In this document: positions 9,207-17,051 of the stretch, in pieces | Layout: every line of letters starts with the position of its first letter | Position numbering within the stretch: position 1 is the first letter of the stretch | Program-made: the position numbers and the translations under genes | Assembly (NCBI RefSeq): GCF_014048465.1 | Contig: NZ_PDLY01000004.1 | Location: forward strand, 62,001 to 126,000 | Direction: 5' to 3' | DNA length: 64,000 bases | Origin: Bombella mellum | GTDB lineage: Bacteria > Pseudomonadota > Alphaproteobacteria > Acetobacterales > Acetobacteraceae | Notes under the pieces: generated by a model | What the model saw: the letters and a program-made list of their open reading frames with translations, nothing else | Told to the model about the DNA's origin: nothing | Databases searched by the model: none

Positions 9207-9755
9207 ATGTCGTTTCCACAGAATACGGGCAATGCCGCTCCCTTCCCCCGCCTCTCCATCCTGCTGCACTGGGTGATGGCGGCCCTCATCATCATCATGC
9301 TCTTCGTCGGGCTGATCATGGCGCATGACTCCGCCGTCCACTATTCCAGTCTCTTCACGCTGCACCGCACGGTGGGTTTCCTGCTCCTGCTGCTGGTGAT
9401 CGTCCGGCTCATCAACCGGTTTGCCAACCGCACCCCCGCCCTGCCGATGGACATGCCCGGCCCCATGAAGCTGGCCGCCCATCTCTCCCACATCCTGCTC
9501 TATGGCTTCATCATCGCCCTGCCGCTGGTCGGCTGGGCCATGCTCTCGGCTGGCGGATACCCGATCACCCTGTGGGGTGGCTGCCACATCCCGCCGCTCA
9601 TGGGCTTCCATCCCCATCTGTGGGGTGCCCTGCGCTGCCTGCACAGCCTTCTGGCCTATGGGCTGATCCTGCTCATCCTCGCCCATATCGGTGCTGCCCT
9701 GCTGCACGGCATCATCCGGCGTGATGGTGTCATGGGCTCCATGCTGGGGCGGTAA
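9207..9755 (+). CDS. Cytochrome b561 family membrane protein
   Basis: 182 residues with four predicted membrane helices (near 20-40, 52-72, 95-117 and 146-168). Candidate heme-b ligands are His in LLHWVMA, the His in TLHRTVGF, His in LAAHLSH and His in LRCLHSLLAYG, matching bacterial cytochrome b561 (PF01292). It is co-transcribed with the catalase-fold peroxidase, so it probably carries electrons between the quinone pool and that periplasmic enzyme. A bidirectional terminator follows. Confidence 0.9.
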   Translation: MSFPQNTGNAAPFPRLSILLHWVMAALIIIMLFVGLIMAHDSAVHYSSLFTLHRTVGFLLLLLVIVRLINRFANRTPALPMDMPGPMKLAAHLSHILLYGFIIALPLVGWAMLSAGGYPITLWGGCHIPPLMGFHPHLWGALRCLHSLLAYGLILLILAHIGAALLHGIIRRDGVMGSMLGR

Positions 9756-9771
9756 AAACCCTCCAGACACG

Positions 9772-9805
9772 AAAAAAGGCGGCTCCGTGATGGAGCCGCC
9801 TTTTT
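9772..9805. terminator. Bidirectional terminator between convergent genes
   Basis: GGCGGCTCC (9778-9786) pairs with GGAGCCGCC (9792-9800). A run of six A precedes the stem and five T follow, so it can stop transcription from both the cytochrome b561 gene on the plus strand and the dehydrogenase gene on the minus strand. Confidence 0.85.
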
Positions 9806-9835
9806 CATGCCCGAAGATACGGACCAGCCCGTCCC

Positions 9836-11227
9836 TCAGAACGGAGCGTCAATATCCACGACGTTGATGAGCTTGTGGTTCACGAACTCCTTGATGCCAA
9901 GGGCCATCAGCTCCCGGCCAAAGCCGGAACGGGCGATGCCACCGAAAGGCAGTTCAGCCTTGGTGCCCGTCGGATGGTTGATGAACACCATGCCGGTACG
10001 GAGCCTGGACGCCACACGGAGTGCATGGGCCTCATCCTTGGAGAAGATGGAACCACCCAGCCCGTAGGGGGAATCGTTGGCGATGCGGACGGCATCATCC
10101 TCATCCTTCGCACGGTAAAGCTGCGTGACCGGGCCGAAGAACTCCCAGTGACGGGCCTCGTTGTTCTCATCCAGTCCGGTCAGGATGACGGGCTGGAAGA
10201 AAGCCCCCTGGTTGGGCACGGGCACGGGGACCGTCTCGGCCTTAGCACCCTGCTTGACAGCCTTCTGGACCAGCTCCCGCAGGTCATCCGCAGCCTTCTG
10301 GGAGGACAGCGGAGCAAAGGTGGTGTTCGGGTCCATCGGATCACCGGCCTTCAGCTCAGCGACGCCCTTCTTGTACAGCTCCACGAAACGGTCATAGAGG
10401 CTGTCCACCACGATGATGCGCTTGGCGGACACGCAGACCTGACCGGCGTTCCAGTGGCGGCCGAACACGGCCCATTTGACGGTCTTCTCAAGGTCGGCAT
10501 CATCCAGAACGATGAAGGCATCGCTGCCTCCCAGTTCCATCGTCGCCTTTTTGAGGGCCTTGCCAGCCGTACCGGCCACGATGGACCCGGCACCCTCGGA
10601 CCCTGTCAGCGCAACGCCGCAGGTACGGGGGTCATCCAGCACCATTTCCGTGAATTTGTGCGGCATGTACAGGTTCTGGAACAGGCCCTTCGGTGCACCG
10701 GCCTCCTCGACCAGCTCCTGGCAGGCAGCCGCACACTGGGGCAGGTTGGCCGCATGCTTGAGAATGACCGCATTGCCGGCAGAAAGCTGCGGAGCAACGA
10801 TGCGCAGCACCTGATAGTAAGGGAAGTTCCAGGGTTCGATGGCCAGCACGATGCCCTGCGGCTCGTACACCAGGGTCGCACGGCCTACCTTCGGGTCGGA
10901 GACCTTGAGTTCTTCCGGCTTCAGAAGCTCCGCAAGATTCTCTGCGTAATATTCGCAGATTTCCGCAGACAGGAGCACCTCACCCTTGCCCTCGGCCAGC
11001 ACCTTGCCCATCTCCAGCGCGGCCAGACGGGCCAGCTTGTCGGCATCACGGCGCAGCAGGGCACCGATGTTCTTCATGAGCTTGGCGCGCTCTTCGAAGC
11101 TGGTCTCCCTCCATGCCTCGTAGGCCTCATGCCCTCTGGCCAGGGCGGCCTGAACATCCTGTTCAGTAGCCTCGGGAAACTCTTTGACGACTTCGTTCGT
11201 ATAGGGATTGATAGTGGCGAATGCCAT
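9836..11227 (-). CDS. NAD(P)-dependent succinate-semialdehyde dehydrogenase (Sad/YneI type)
   Basis: 463 residues from the start MAFATINPY, chosen because it has an AGGTG-type ribosome site just upstream and matches the family N terminus; an in-frame extension of 33 codons has no such support. Aldehyde dehydrogenase features are present: EPWNFPYYQ in the cofactor-binding region, ELGGSDAF with the general-base Glu, and the catalytic Cys in GQVCVSAKR, the form seen in E. coli Sad. It oxidises semialdehydes or other short aldehydes to acids. With the YqhD-like reductase upstream on the same strand and the NemR-like repressor, it probably serves aldehyde detoxification; the exact substrate is inferred from the family only. 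Confidence 0.88.
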   Translation of the reverse strand: MAFATINPYTNEVVKEFPEATEQDVQAALARGHEAYEAWRETSFEERAKLMKNIGALLRRDADKLARLAALEMGKVLAEGKGEVLLSAEICEYYAENLAELLKPEELKVSDPKVGRATLVYEPQGIVLAIEPWNFPYYQVLRIVAPQLSAGNAVILKHAANLPQCAAACQELVEEAGAPKGLFQNLYMPHKFTEMVLDDPRTCGVALTGSEGAGSIVAGTAGKALKKATMELGGSDAFIVLDDADLEKTVKWAVFGRHWNAGQVCVSAKRIIVVDSLYDRFVELYKKGVAELKAGDPMDPNTTFAPLSSQKAADDLRELVQKAVKQGAKAETVPVPVPNQGAFFQPVILTGLDENNEARHWEFFGPVTQLYRAKDEDDAVRIANDSPYGLGGSIFSKDEAHALRVASRLRTGMVFINHPTGTKAELPFGGIARSGFGRELMALGIKEFVNHKLINVVDIDAPF

Positions 11228-11310
11228 GATACACCTCGCTCCTCTCAGGACGCCAGTGGCGGAGCCTTGTGTGACCCGGACAGCCGGGAACGCTGTCCGG
11301 TAGGGCTGAC

Positions 11311-11346
11311 CAGGAGCCGGCAACACGGAACCGTGCCGGCCTCCTG
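11311..11346 (-). terminator. Intergenic hairpin between the YqhD-like and aldehyde dehydrogenase genes
   Basis: CAGGAGCCGGC (11311-11321) pairs with GCCGGCCTCCTG (11335-11346) with one bulged base. There is no T tract on the minus strand, so it may be an mRNA-stabilising or attenuating hairpin rather than a full terminator. Confidence 0.4.
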
Positions 11347-11362
11347 ATCAGATATTGGGACC

Positions 11363-12523
11363 TTACAAACTTCTTTCCAGAACTTTGCGGCTGATTTCTG
11401 ACGTGATCTCCTGATCTTCACCAAGAGCCGTCATGCCGTGCTCTTCCAGCTGGGCAATGATGGGGTCAATGCCAGCACGGTCGATGTCGTAGGCGGACAG
11501 GCGGACAGGAATCTCCAGCCCTTCAAAGAAGGCCTCGATACGGGCGATGGCGGCATCAATGCGCTCATCCTCCGTACCCTCCGTCAGGCCCAGAACACGG
11601 GTGGCATATTGCAGCAGCTTGGCCCGTTTCTGTTCCCGGCGTTCCTTCAGCATGGCCGGGAAGACGATGGCCAGCGTGCGGGCATGATCGATTCCATATT
11701 TCGCCGTCAGCTCATGGCCGATGGCATGGGTGGCCCAGTCCTGCTTCACGCCCGCCCCGATGAGACCGTTCAGGGCCTGTGTCGCCACCCACATCAGGTT
11801 GGCACGCAGGTCATAGTCGTCGGCAGGGGCACTGGTGATGCGTCCGGCAATCTCATGCAGGCTCAGCAGCAGGCCCTCAGCGTAGCGGTCCTGCACCATC
11901 GCATCCTGCGGCAGGGTCATGTACGCTTCCATCACATGGACGAAAGAATCCGCCACGCCATTGGCCACCTGACGGGACGGCAGGCTGAAGGTGCGGGTCG
12001 GGTCCAGAATGGAAAAGACCGGGAAGACGTGCGGGTTCGAGAAGGCCAGCTTGTCGCCCGTCTCCTTGCGGGAGATCACGGCAATGCTGTTCATCTCCGA
12101 CCCGGTGGCGGGCAGGGTCACGACCGTTCCCAGCGGCAGGGCCTTCTGGACCGTCTCACCCTGTTTCAGCAGGATTTCCCACGGCTCGCCCTGATAGGGC
12201 ACGGCAGCGGCAACGAACTTCGTGCCGTCCATGACGGAGCCGCCACCAACGGCCAGAAGGAAATCCACCTTCTCCTTACGGGCGACCTCGACAGCCTTCA
12301 TGAGCGTCTCATAGGTCGGATTGGCCTCGATCCCGCCAAATTCGCAGAATGTCCGCTGCCCCAGTGCCTTGCGGACCTCACCCAGCGTACCGCTCTTCTC
12401 GGCACTGGCCCCACCATAGAGGACGAGAACCCGTGCCTGCCGGTCGATCTGCTCATCCAGCCTGGCGATCATTCCCTTGCCAAAGAGAATTTTCGTCGGG
12501 TTATAGAATTCAAAGTTGTCCAT
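11363..12523 (-). CDS. yqhD: NADPH-dependent aldehyde reductase / iron-containing alcohol dehydrogenase (YqhD-like)
   Basis: 386 residues, the length of the YqhD/BDH branch of iron-containing alcohol dehydrogenases. It begins MDNFEFYNPTKILFGKG, has the nucleotide motif GGGSVMDGTKF with Lys, and the metal ligands in the HAIGHELTAKYGIDHA stretch. YqhD reduces toxic aldehydes such as methylglyoxal, acrolein and butyraldehyde with NADPH. The promoter region carries the same GACCGGTC core motif as the upstream NemR-like repressor gene, so it is likely induced by reactive carbonyls or electrophiles. Confidence 0.9.
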   Translation of the reverse strand: MDNFEFYNPTKILFGKGMIARLDEQIDRQARVLVLYGGASAEKSGTLGEVRKALGQRTFCEFGGIEANPTYETLMKAVEVARKEKVDFLLAVGGGSVMDGTKFVAAAVPYQGEPWEILLKQGETVQKALPLGTVVTLPATGSEMNSIAVISRKETGDKLAFSNPHVFPVFSILDPTRTFSLPSRQVANGVADSFVHVMEAYMTLPQDAMVQDRYAEGLLLSLHEIAGRITSAPADDYDLRANLMWVATQALNGLIGAGVKQDWATHAIGHELTAKYGIDHARTLAIVFPAMLKERREQKRAKLLQYATRVLGLTEGTEDERIDAAIARIEAFFEGLEIPVRLSAYDIDRAGIDPIIAQLEEHGMTALGEDQEITSEISRKVLERSL

Positions 12524-12560
12524 GACGTCCTCTCTTTCTCACCTGAAGATCACCATAATA

Positions 12561-12573
12561 ATAGACCGGTCAT
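12561..12573. promoter_or_regulatory. NemR-like operator copy before the YqhD-like gene
   Basis: ATAGACCGGTCAT, centred on the palindrome GACCGGTC, lies 38 bases before the YqhD-like start. The identical 13 bases occur at 13278-13290 before the TetR-family gene. Two identical copies only in these two promoter regions point to a shared repressor site. Confidence 0.6.
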
Positions 12574-12641
12574 CTCTTAAATGAAAGGTCCAGAACCGGA
12601 AAAACACACCATCCTCTCAAAATGGCGGGAAACCGGCCCGA

Positions 12642-13244
12642 TCAGGTCGCCACAAGCTGCCTTGTGGCCGCAAAAGCCTCCTCGAAGGGGGCAGGCTGAT
12701 GCGTCACCTTCACCAGCAAAGTGGCCCCGAGCCACGTCTGATAGACCACGGAAGCCATCTGCCGGGCTGGCAGCTCTCCGGTGATGGACCCGTCCTTCTG
12801 CCCCTCCTCGATGATGAGGGCCAGACGGTCCACGATACCGGTCGTTCCTTCCTCAAGGATCAGACGCATCCTCTCGGAAAGGTCCGACACTTCAGCCGCC
12901 AGCTTGACGACGAGGCACTTCTCGCTGAGGCACCCGTTCTGCTGGGCATCCACCCAGCACTGGCAATAGACGGACAGCTTCTCGAACCCCGTCATGCCCG
13001 TACGGGCGATGAGGGCATCCAGTTTCTCCATGTACTGCTCGTTATAGAGTTCCAGAAGAGCAGCCCCGAAATGCTCCTTCGACTCGAAATAATGGTAGAA
13101 GGATCCTTTCGGGATGCTGGCAGCCTCCAGAATCTGGCTCAGCCCCACGGCTGAAAACCCCCGCACCCCGATCAGGGGACGGGCAGATTCCAGAATGCGG
13201 CGACGGGCCTGAACATGCTTCTCTGCAACTGTCATGCTTTCCAT
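12642..13244 (-). CDS. NemR-like TetR family redox/electrophile-sensing repressor
   Basis: 200 residues. The N-terminal helix-turn-helix contains GLSQILEAASIPKGSFYHYF (residues 34-53), nearly the same as in E. coli NemR. In the ligand domain, EKCLVVKLAAEVSDLSERMR aligns with the NemR segment around its sensor Cys106; the equivalent is Cys110. The Lys that pairs with that cysteine in NemR (Lys175) corresponds to Lys179 in WLGATLLVKV. Cys94, 96 and 105 are also present. It is likely to repress itself and the YqhD-like gene and to release DNA when oxidised by hypochlorous acid or modified by aldehydes. The alignment is from memory of the family. Confidence 0.85.
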   Translation of the reverse strand: MESMTVAEKHVQARRRILESARPLIGVRGFSAVGLSQILEAASIPKGSFYHYFESKEHFGAALLELYNEQYMEKLDALIARTGMTGFEKLSVYCQCWVDAQQNGCLSEKCLVVKLAAEVSDLSERMRLILEEGTTGIVDRLALIIEEGQKDGSITGELPARQMASVVYQTWLGATLLVKVTHQPAPFEEAFAATRQLVAT

Positions 13245-13271
13245 CTAACAGAACGGTTTCATCCTGTCCAC

Positions 13272-13301
13272 ATAAAAATAGACCGGTCATTCTATTTTTA
13301 T
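13272..13301. promoter_or_regulatory. Operator between the NemR-like and AraC-like genes
   Basis: ATAAAAATAGA (13272-13282) and TCTATTTTTAT (13291-13301) form an exact 11-bp inverted repeat around CCGGTCAT, and the centre contains GACCGGTC. It lies 27 bases before the repressor start and 88 bases before the divergent AraC start, so it could control both. It shares 13 identical bases with the site at 12561. Confidence 0.65.
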
Positions 13302-13389
13302 ATACCCATTCTTCCGATGGACGTTTCCGCCGCAGACAGGCTAGTCTGCTTCCCTGTCCAGGACCAGAAAACGCCCCCGAAATCCTCCC

Positions 13390-14088
13390 ATGCTTTCCTT
13401 CTCTTCCCCGAGTCCCTCCAGCCCACCGTGGCATTACTGGCGGGCTGACCTGCCGGACATAAAGGAGATGAGCATGGCCCGGGGCACGACGCTCGCCCTG
13501 CCGCTGCATTTCCATCAGGAAGACCAGCTGGCCTTCATCCTCTCCGGATGCCGCCATTTTCTCATCGCAGGTCAGCCCGTCCACCTCACGGCGGGACAGG
13601 CCCTGCTCATTCCTGCGGGCACACCCCACATCTCGCAGGATGCCGACCCGGCCCGTGTCGGGCAGACACTCTGCCTGAATCTCTATCTCACGCCCGGTCT
13701 CCCTCTGGACCGGGCGGACTGCGCCGCCCTCATCCGGCACTGCCTTGGTGACCGTCCATCCCATGTCCATCTGGCCGCCCCACCACGTCTTCCCCTGCCC
13801 ATGCAGGACATGCCGCTCACGATGTCCATCCAGAGCCTTGCCCGACAGGCCAACATGAGCCGGGAGGCCTATTCCCGCCGTTTCCAGCGTCATCACGGCC
13901 TGTCCCCGCAGACATTCCGTCTGCTCCAGCAGCTCAACCATGTGAAAACGCAGCTGCGGGCCGGTGTCGGCAGCCTTCAGGCCGCCATGGAGGCAGGCTT
14001 TGCCGACCAGAGCCACATGGGCCGCCTCTTCCGCCGGACATTCGGTACGACACCGGGCCGGTACCGGACAGGCCCCCTGCCCCGCTGA
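13390..14088 (+). CDS. AraC family transcriptional regulator with N-terminal cupin
   Basis: 232 residues: an N-terminal AraC-ligand cupin (about 1-110; HFHQEDQLAFILSG) and a C-terminal double helix-turn-helix (about 135-228; SIQSLARQANMSREAYSRRFQRHHG and GFADQSHMGRLFRRTFGTTP). The long start is kept because WHYWRADLPDIKEMSM resembles the family N terminus; a shorter start at 13474 has a better AAGGAG site, so it cannot be excluded. It is divergent from the NemR-like gene across the operator. E. coli yqhD is activated by the AraC protein YqhC, so a role in the same aldehyde response is plausible but unproven. Confidence 0.82.
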   Translation: MLSFSSPSPSSPPWHYWRADLPDIKEMSMARGTTLALPLHFHQEDQLAFILSGCRHFLIAGQPVHLTAGQALLIPAGTPHISQDADPARVGQTLCLNLYLTPGLPLDRADCAALIRHCLGDRPSHVHLAAPPRLPLPMQDMPLTMSIQSLARQANMSREAYSRRFQRHHGLSPQTFRLLQQLNHVKTQLRAGVGSLQAAMEAGFADQSHMGRLFRRTFGTTPGRYRTGPLPR

Positions 14089-14171
14089 AACCACGGACTG
14101 TCACATTCCTTCTATACGGAGCAGCCTTTTTCTCGCCATCATGACCGGACCGTACACGGAAAGGACAGACC

Positions 14172-15074
14172 ATGACATTTTCCTTCACAGGGCTGAGTGC
14201 CTTCCCCATCACCCCCATGCACCAGGACGCTCCCGATGAGGCCCGCTTCGCCACACTGATCACCCGGCTGGTCGAGGCGAAAGTCGATTCCATCGGTGCC
14301 CTCGGTTCCACCGGCAGCTATGCCTTCCTGACCCGGGGAGAACGGGAGAAGATCGCCCGACTGGCTGTCAGCCACGCTGGCACGACACCGGTTCTGGTCA
14401 GCATCGGGGCCATCAACCTGCGGGACACACTGCTGCTGGCCGAGGACGCCCAGAAAGCCGGTGCTAAGGCCCTGCTGCTGCCCCCAATGAGCTACTTCCC
14501 CCTACGGGACGAAGAGGTCTTCACCCTGTATGAAACGGTCAGCCGCCATGTATCCGTGCCGCTGGTCGTCTATGACACCCCCGGCACGACACAGTTCCAT
14601 TTCTCCGATGCCCTGATGCGGCGCATCTGCCAGCTGCCGCAGGTCCGTTCCATCAAGCTTCCCAGCGGCTCCCCCACGGCGGAAGAGGCTGCCGCCCGGA
14701 TGAAACGCCTGCTGCCTGCCCTGCCTGAAAGCACCTCCCCCGGCATCAGCGGTGATCCGACCGCCGCCGGTGCCCTGATGCAGGGTGCCCGCATCTGGTT
14801 CTCCGAATGGGGTGGCCTGTTCCCCCGTCTGGCCTGCCAGCTGACGGATGCTGCCCTGGCTGGCCAGAAAGAGGATGTGGCCCGCATCGAGGCCGTCTTC
14901 GCCCCCTTCTGGGAGATGAGTGCCCGTTATGGTGGCTCCCTGCGTGTGATCGCCTCTGCGGCGACGATCATGGGGCTGGCCGGACCCGGTGCGCTCCCCC
15001 GTCCGCTCCAGGGCGTGTCCCCGCAGGATGCGGAAAAACTGGCCACGCTGATCAGCACCCACCAGCCGGGCTGA
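14172..15074 (+). CDS. Dihydrodipicolinate synthase (DapA) family aldolase/lyase
   Basis: 300 residues folding as a DapA/NAL-type TIM barrel. The family signatures are GSTGSYAFLTRGEREKI near residues 45-61, the catalytic Tyr in VVYDTPGTT (about residue 136) and the Schiff-base Lys in SIKLPSG (about residue 162). The ribosome site is AAAGGA 7 bases before ATG. It lies alone, without lysine-pathway neighbours, so it may be a pyruvate-dependent aldolase or sugar-acid dehydratase (KDG, galactarate type) rather than the biosynthetic DapA. The substrate is not determined. Confidence 0.85.
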   Translation: MTFSFTGLSAFPITPMHQDAPDEARFATLITRLVEAKVDSIGALGSTGSYAFLTRGEREKIARLAVSHAGTTPVLVSIGAINLRDTLLLAEDAQKAGAKALLLPPMSYFPLRDEEVFTLYETVSRHVSVPLVVYDTPGTTQFHFSDALMRRICQLPQVRSIKLPSGSPTAEEAAARMKRLLPALPESTSPGISGDPTAAGALMQGARIWFSEWGGLFPRLACQLTDAALAGQKEDVARIEAVFAPFWEMSARYGGSLRVIASAATIMGLAGPGALPRPLQGVSPQDAEKLATLISTHQPG

Positions 15075-15202
15075 CCATCCGCCACACCGGTCCCGTCAAC
15101 ACCCCGGGACCGGCCCTTTCGGAACGGCATGGCTTTTCCATGAGCCGAACTGTGATAGCCTCGGGGCCACCGACCTTTCATTCCCGTTCCGTGGTGGCGT
15201 CC

Positions 15203-16552
15203 ATGTCTGCATTTTCATCCTTTCACCGTCAGGTGCCCCGTTTCTGGAAGGCCTGCCTGCTCGCCAGCACCCTGATGCTGGCACCGGACGGCACCATCTC
15301 CGCCCGGGCGCAGGCTGCCCCAGCCGACTGCATGACACTGGAAGCCCTCCAGCCTCCACAGGCCAATACGACGGACCCGCAGAAACCGTTCTACATTGAC
15401 ACCTCTGGCCTGAGCGGAATCGGGGCCATGCCCGTGCATGATCCTCACAATCCGCTCTACCCTCAGGCCACGGACCTGCCCGACACGACCCTCCCCCCGG
15501 TGGAAGCAGTCGGCAACTTCATCCTTGGCCCGACCCACGCCCTCCCCGCCCAGTGGCAGGACGTACAGCCCGCCCGGGGACGGCTCATCAGTTTCACGCT
15601 GACATCATCCCCGAACAGTGGCTACCATCCGGGCATCATGCGGGATGAACCGGAACCCTGCGCCACGGGCATGAGGAACGTTTCCACGAGCCAGCCCGGC
15701 GATCCCTCCATCCTGAACGTTCCCGGTGCCCATCCGTCCCCATGGACCCGCACGGTGGACGTGTATGTCCCGCCTGACACACCCACCGGCCAGCCCCTGC
15801 CTTTCCTGATCTTTGGTGATGGCGGCAATGATGGCATCTATCCGGGACGGGACCTGTTTGCTCTGGTGGACAGGCTGACGGCGGAACACCGCATTCCCCC
15901 CATGATCATCATTGGTGTGGGTGCCGGTGGTGGCGATGCCCAGGGCAGCGAGCGTGGCCGGGAATATGACACCATGTCCGGCGATTATGCGGACTGGGTG
16001 GAAACCCATATCCTGCCTCTCGTGGAACAGAAAGCCGGCATCACCTTGTCACACGATCCGGAAGAACGGGCCACCATGGGCTTCAGCTCCAGCGGGGCGG
16101 CGGCCTTTGCCATGGCGTGGTTCCGGCCCAACCTCTATCACCGGGTGCTGGCCTATTCGCCATCACTGGTCAACCAGCAATGGCCGCATGACCCATCCCT
16201 GCCCGGTGGCGGATGGCAGCTCCATTCCCCATGGGCGGGCACTCCCCAAGCCATGCCTCCCCAGCCCGGAGCCGCCCTCATGCCAGCTGCCCCGAAAGCA
16301 CCCCTACATATCTGGTACGAAGTGGGGGATCAGGACCTGTTCTACCCTGTCCGCCCCATGCCGGACGGCATGCATGACTGGGTGCTGGCTGGCGAGAATC
16401 TGGCCCGTGTCCTGGCGAATAAAGGTTATGACTACCAGTTCGTCTTTTCCCGCAACGCCCGGCACGTGGACGGCCCCACCATAGAGCAGACCCTGCCCGA
16501 AGCTCTGGAATGGCTCTGGCGACCCCGTGAGAGGCCACAGGACGGACAGTAG
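15203..16552 (+). CDS. Secreted esterase of the enterochelin esterase / esterase D family
   Basis: 449 residues from ATG at 15203 (alternative ATG 15140). The longer frame overlaps the upstream gene and was rejected. A signal peptide (basic start, core ACLLASTLMLA, cleavage near ARAQAA) sends it to the periplasm or outside. The C-terminal half is an alpha/beta hydrolase of the PF00756 type, with PLPFLIFGDGGNDG as the oxyanion region, the nucleophile Ser in MGFSSSGAAAF and a likely catalytic His in NARHVDGP. The N-terminal domain of about 150 residues is like that of Fes/IroE-type proteins. No siderophore genes are in the window, so ferric-siderophore hydrolysis is only one possibility. Confidence 0.8.
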   Translation: MSAFSSFHRQVPRFWKACLLASTLMLAPDGTISARAQAAPADCMTLEALQPPQANTTDPQKPFYIDTSGLSGIGAMPVHDPHNPLYPQATDLPDTTLPPVEAVGNFILGPTHALPAQWQDVQPARGRLISFTLTSSPNSGYHPGIMRDEPEPCATGMRNVSTSQPGDPSILNVPGAHPSPWTRTVDVYVPPDTPTGQPLPFLIFGDGGNDGIYPGRDLFALVDRLTAEHRIPPMIIIGVGAGGGDAQGSERGREYDTMSGDYADWVETHILPLVEQKAGITLSHDPEERATMGFSSSGAAAFAMAWFRPNLYHRVLAYSPSLVNQQWPHDPSLPGGGWQLHSPWAGTPQAMPPQPGAALMPAAPKAPLHIWYEVGDQDLFYPVRPMPDGMHDWVLAGENLARVLANKGYDYQFVFSRNARHVDGPTIEQTLPEALEWLWRPRERPQDGQ

Positions 16553-16566
16553 GTTTTTCCTCCACA

Positions 16567-16589
16567 ATCCCCGCAGGGGCGGGGAACAC
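16567..16589 (-). repeat. Isolated, partly decayed CRISPR repeat
   Basis: 23 bases here (starting ATCCCCGC and ending GGGGAACAC) are identical to the right-hand 23 bases of the array repeat at 17052-19703; the other six bases (normally CGGTTC) have become TCCACA. It lies 14 bases after the esterase stop and about 460 bases left of the array. Because the array is transcribed on the minus strand, this is the leader-distal side, and loss of the repeat's 3' end is the usual decay of a terminal repeat. Confidence 0.85.
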
Positions 16590-16673
16590 GGCGGGAGCAT
16601 CAGTCTGGACCGGCATGTGCATGACGGAGTGCAGACAGGCGGTGGGAGTACGGGAACGCCGCAATAACCCCGC

Positions 16674-16883
16674 CTATGCTTCCACCCTCTGGCGCACTGG
16701 CACTGGATTGGCAGCCATAAAGGCCGCAACCTTCTCCAGCCATGAGGCAACATCAGCGGGGACTATCACTTTCCCTCTGGCCCACTGACGGACAGTACCC
16801 TCCGCACGGTCCACCATGCTGGCAAACCCACGCTGCGGCCAGTTCATCAGGGTCAGGCATTCCCGAAAGCGTTCCGGTGTCAT
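16674..16883 (-). CDS. Small helix-turn-helix DNA-binding protein
   Basis: 69 residues starting MTPERFRECL; this ATG follows a GAGGAG ribosome site, unlike the upstream ATG at 16901. The middle segment (GFASMVDRAEGTVRQWARGKVIVPADVASWL) has the spacing of a Cro/CI or transposon-repressor type helix-turn-helix. It follows a 33-residue membrane protein gene after 11 bases, and both lie between the isolated CRISPR repeat and the array. The function is unknown; a small transcriptional regulator is likely. Confidence 0.65.
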   Translation of the reverse strand: MTPERFRECLTLMNWPQRGFASMVDRAEGTVRQWARGKVIVPADVASWLEKVAAFMAANPVPVRQRVEA

Positions 16884-16894
16884 GTCAATTCTCC

Positions 16895-16996
16895 TCACCA
16901 TGTGTAGCCCAGATACAGGCCACCCAGCAGGCTGATGATCCCTGCCACGGAAAAAAAGATGACCAGTCCGACGTCTGTATCAAAAATACGGCTCAT
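16895..16996 (-). CDS. Small single-pass membrane protein
   Basis: 33 residues ([12 protein letters not shown] ... LYLGYTW) with one hydrophobic helix from about residue 9 to 30. It has a clear GGTAGGAG ribosome site 6 bases before ATG, which makes a real gene more likely. It is directly upstream of the small helix-turn-helix gene. No family was recognised. The pair could be a remnant of a mobile or toxin-antitoxin-like element, but there is no direct evidence for this. Confidence 0.5.
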   Translation of the reverse strand: MSRIFDTDVGLVIFFSVAGIISLLGGLYLGYTW

Positions 16997-17051
16997 CGTT
17001 TCGCTCCTACCATGAGAGAAAAGGTTTCCCTTCTCTCCCCTTACTTCAATT

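Noticed and set aside
14807-15202. N-terminal extension of the esterase into the DapA-family gene.
   Set aside because: It overlaps coding sequence by 270 bases and lacks homology; the signal peptide starts at 15203.
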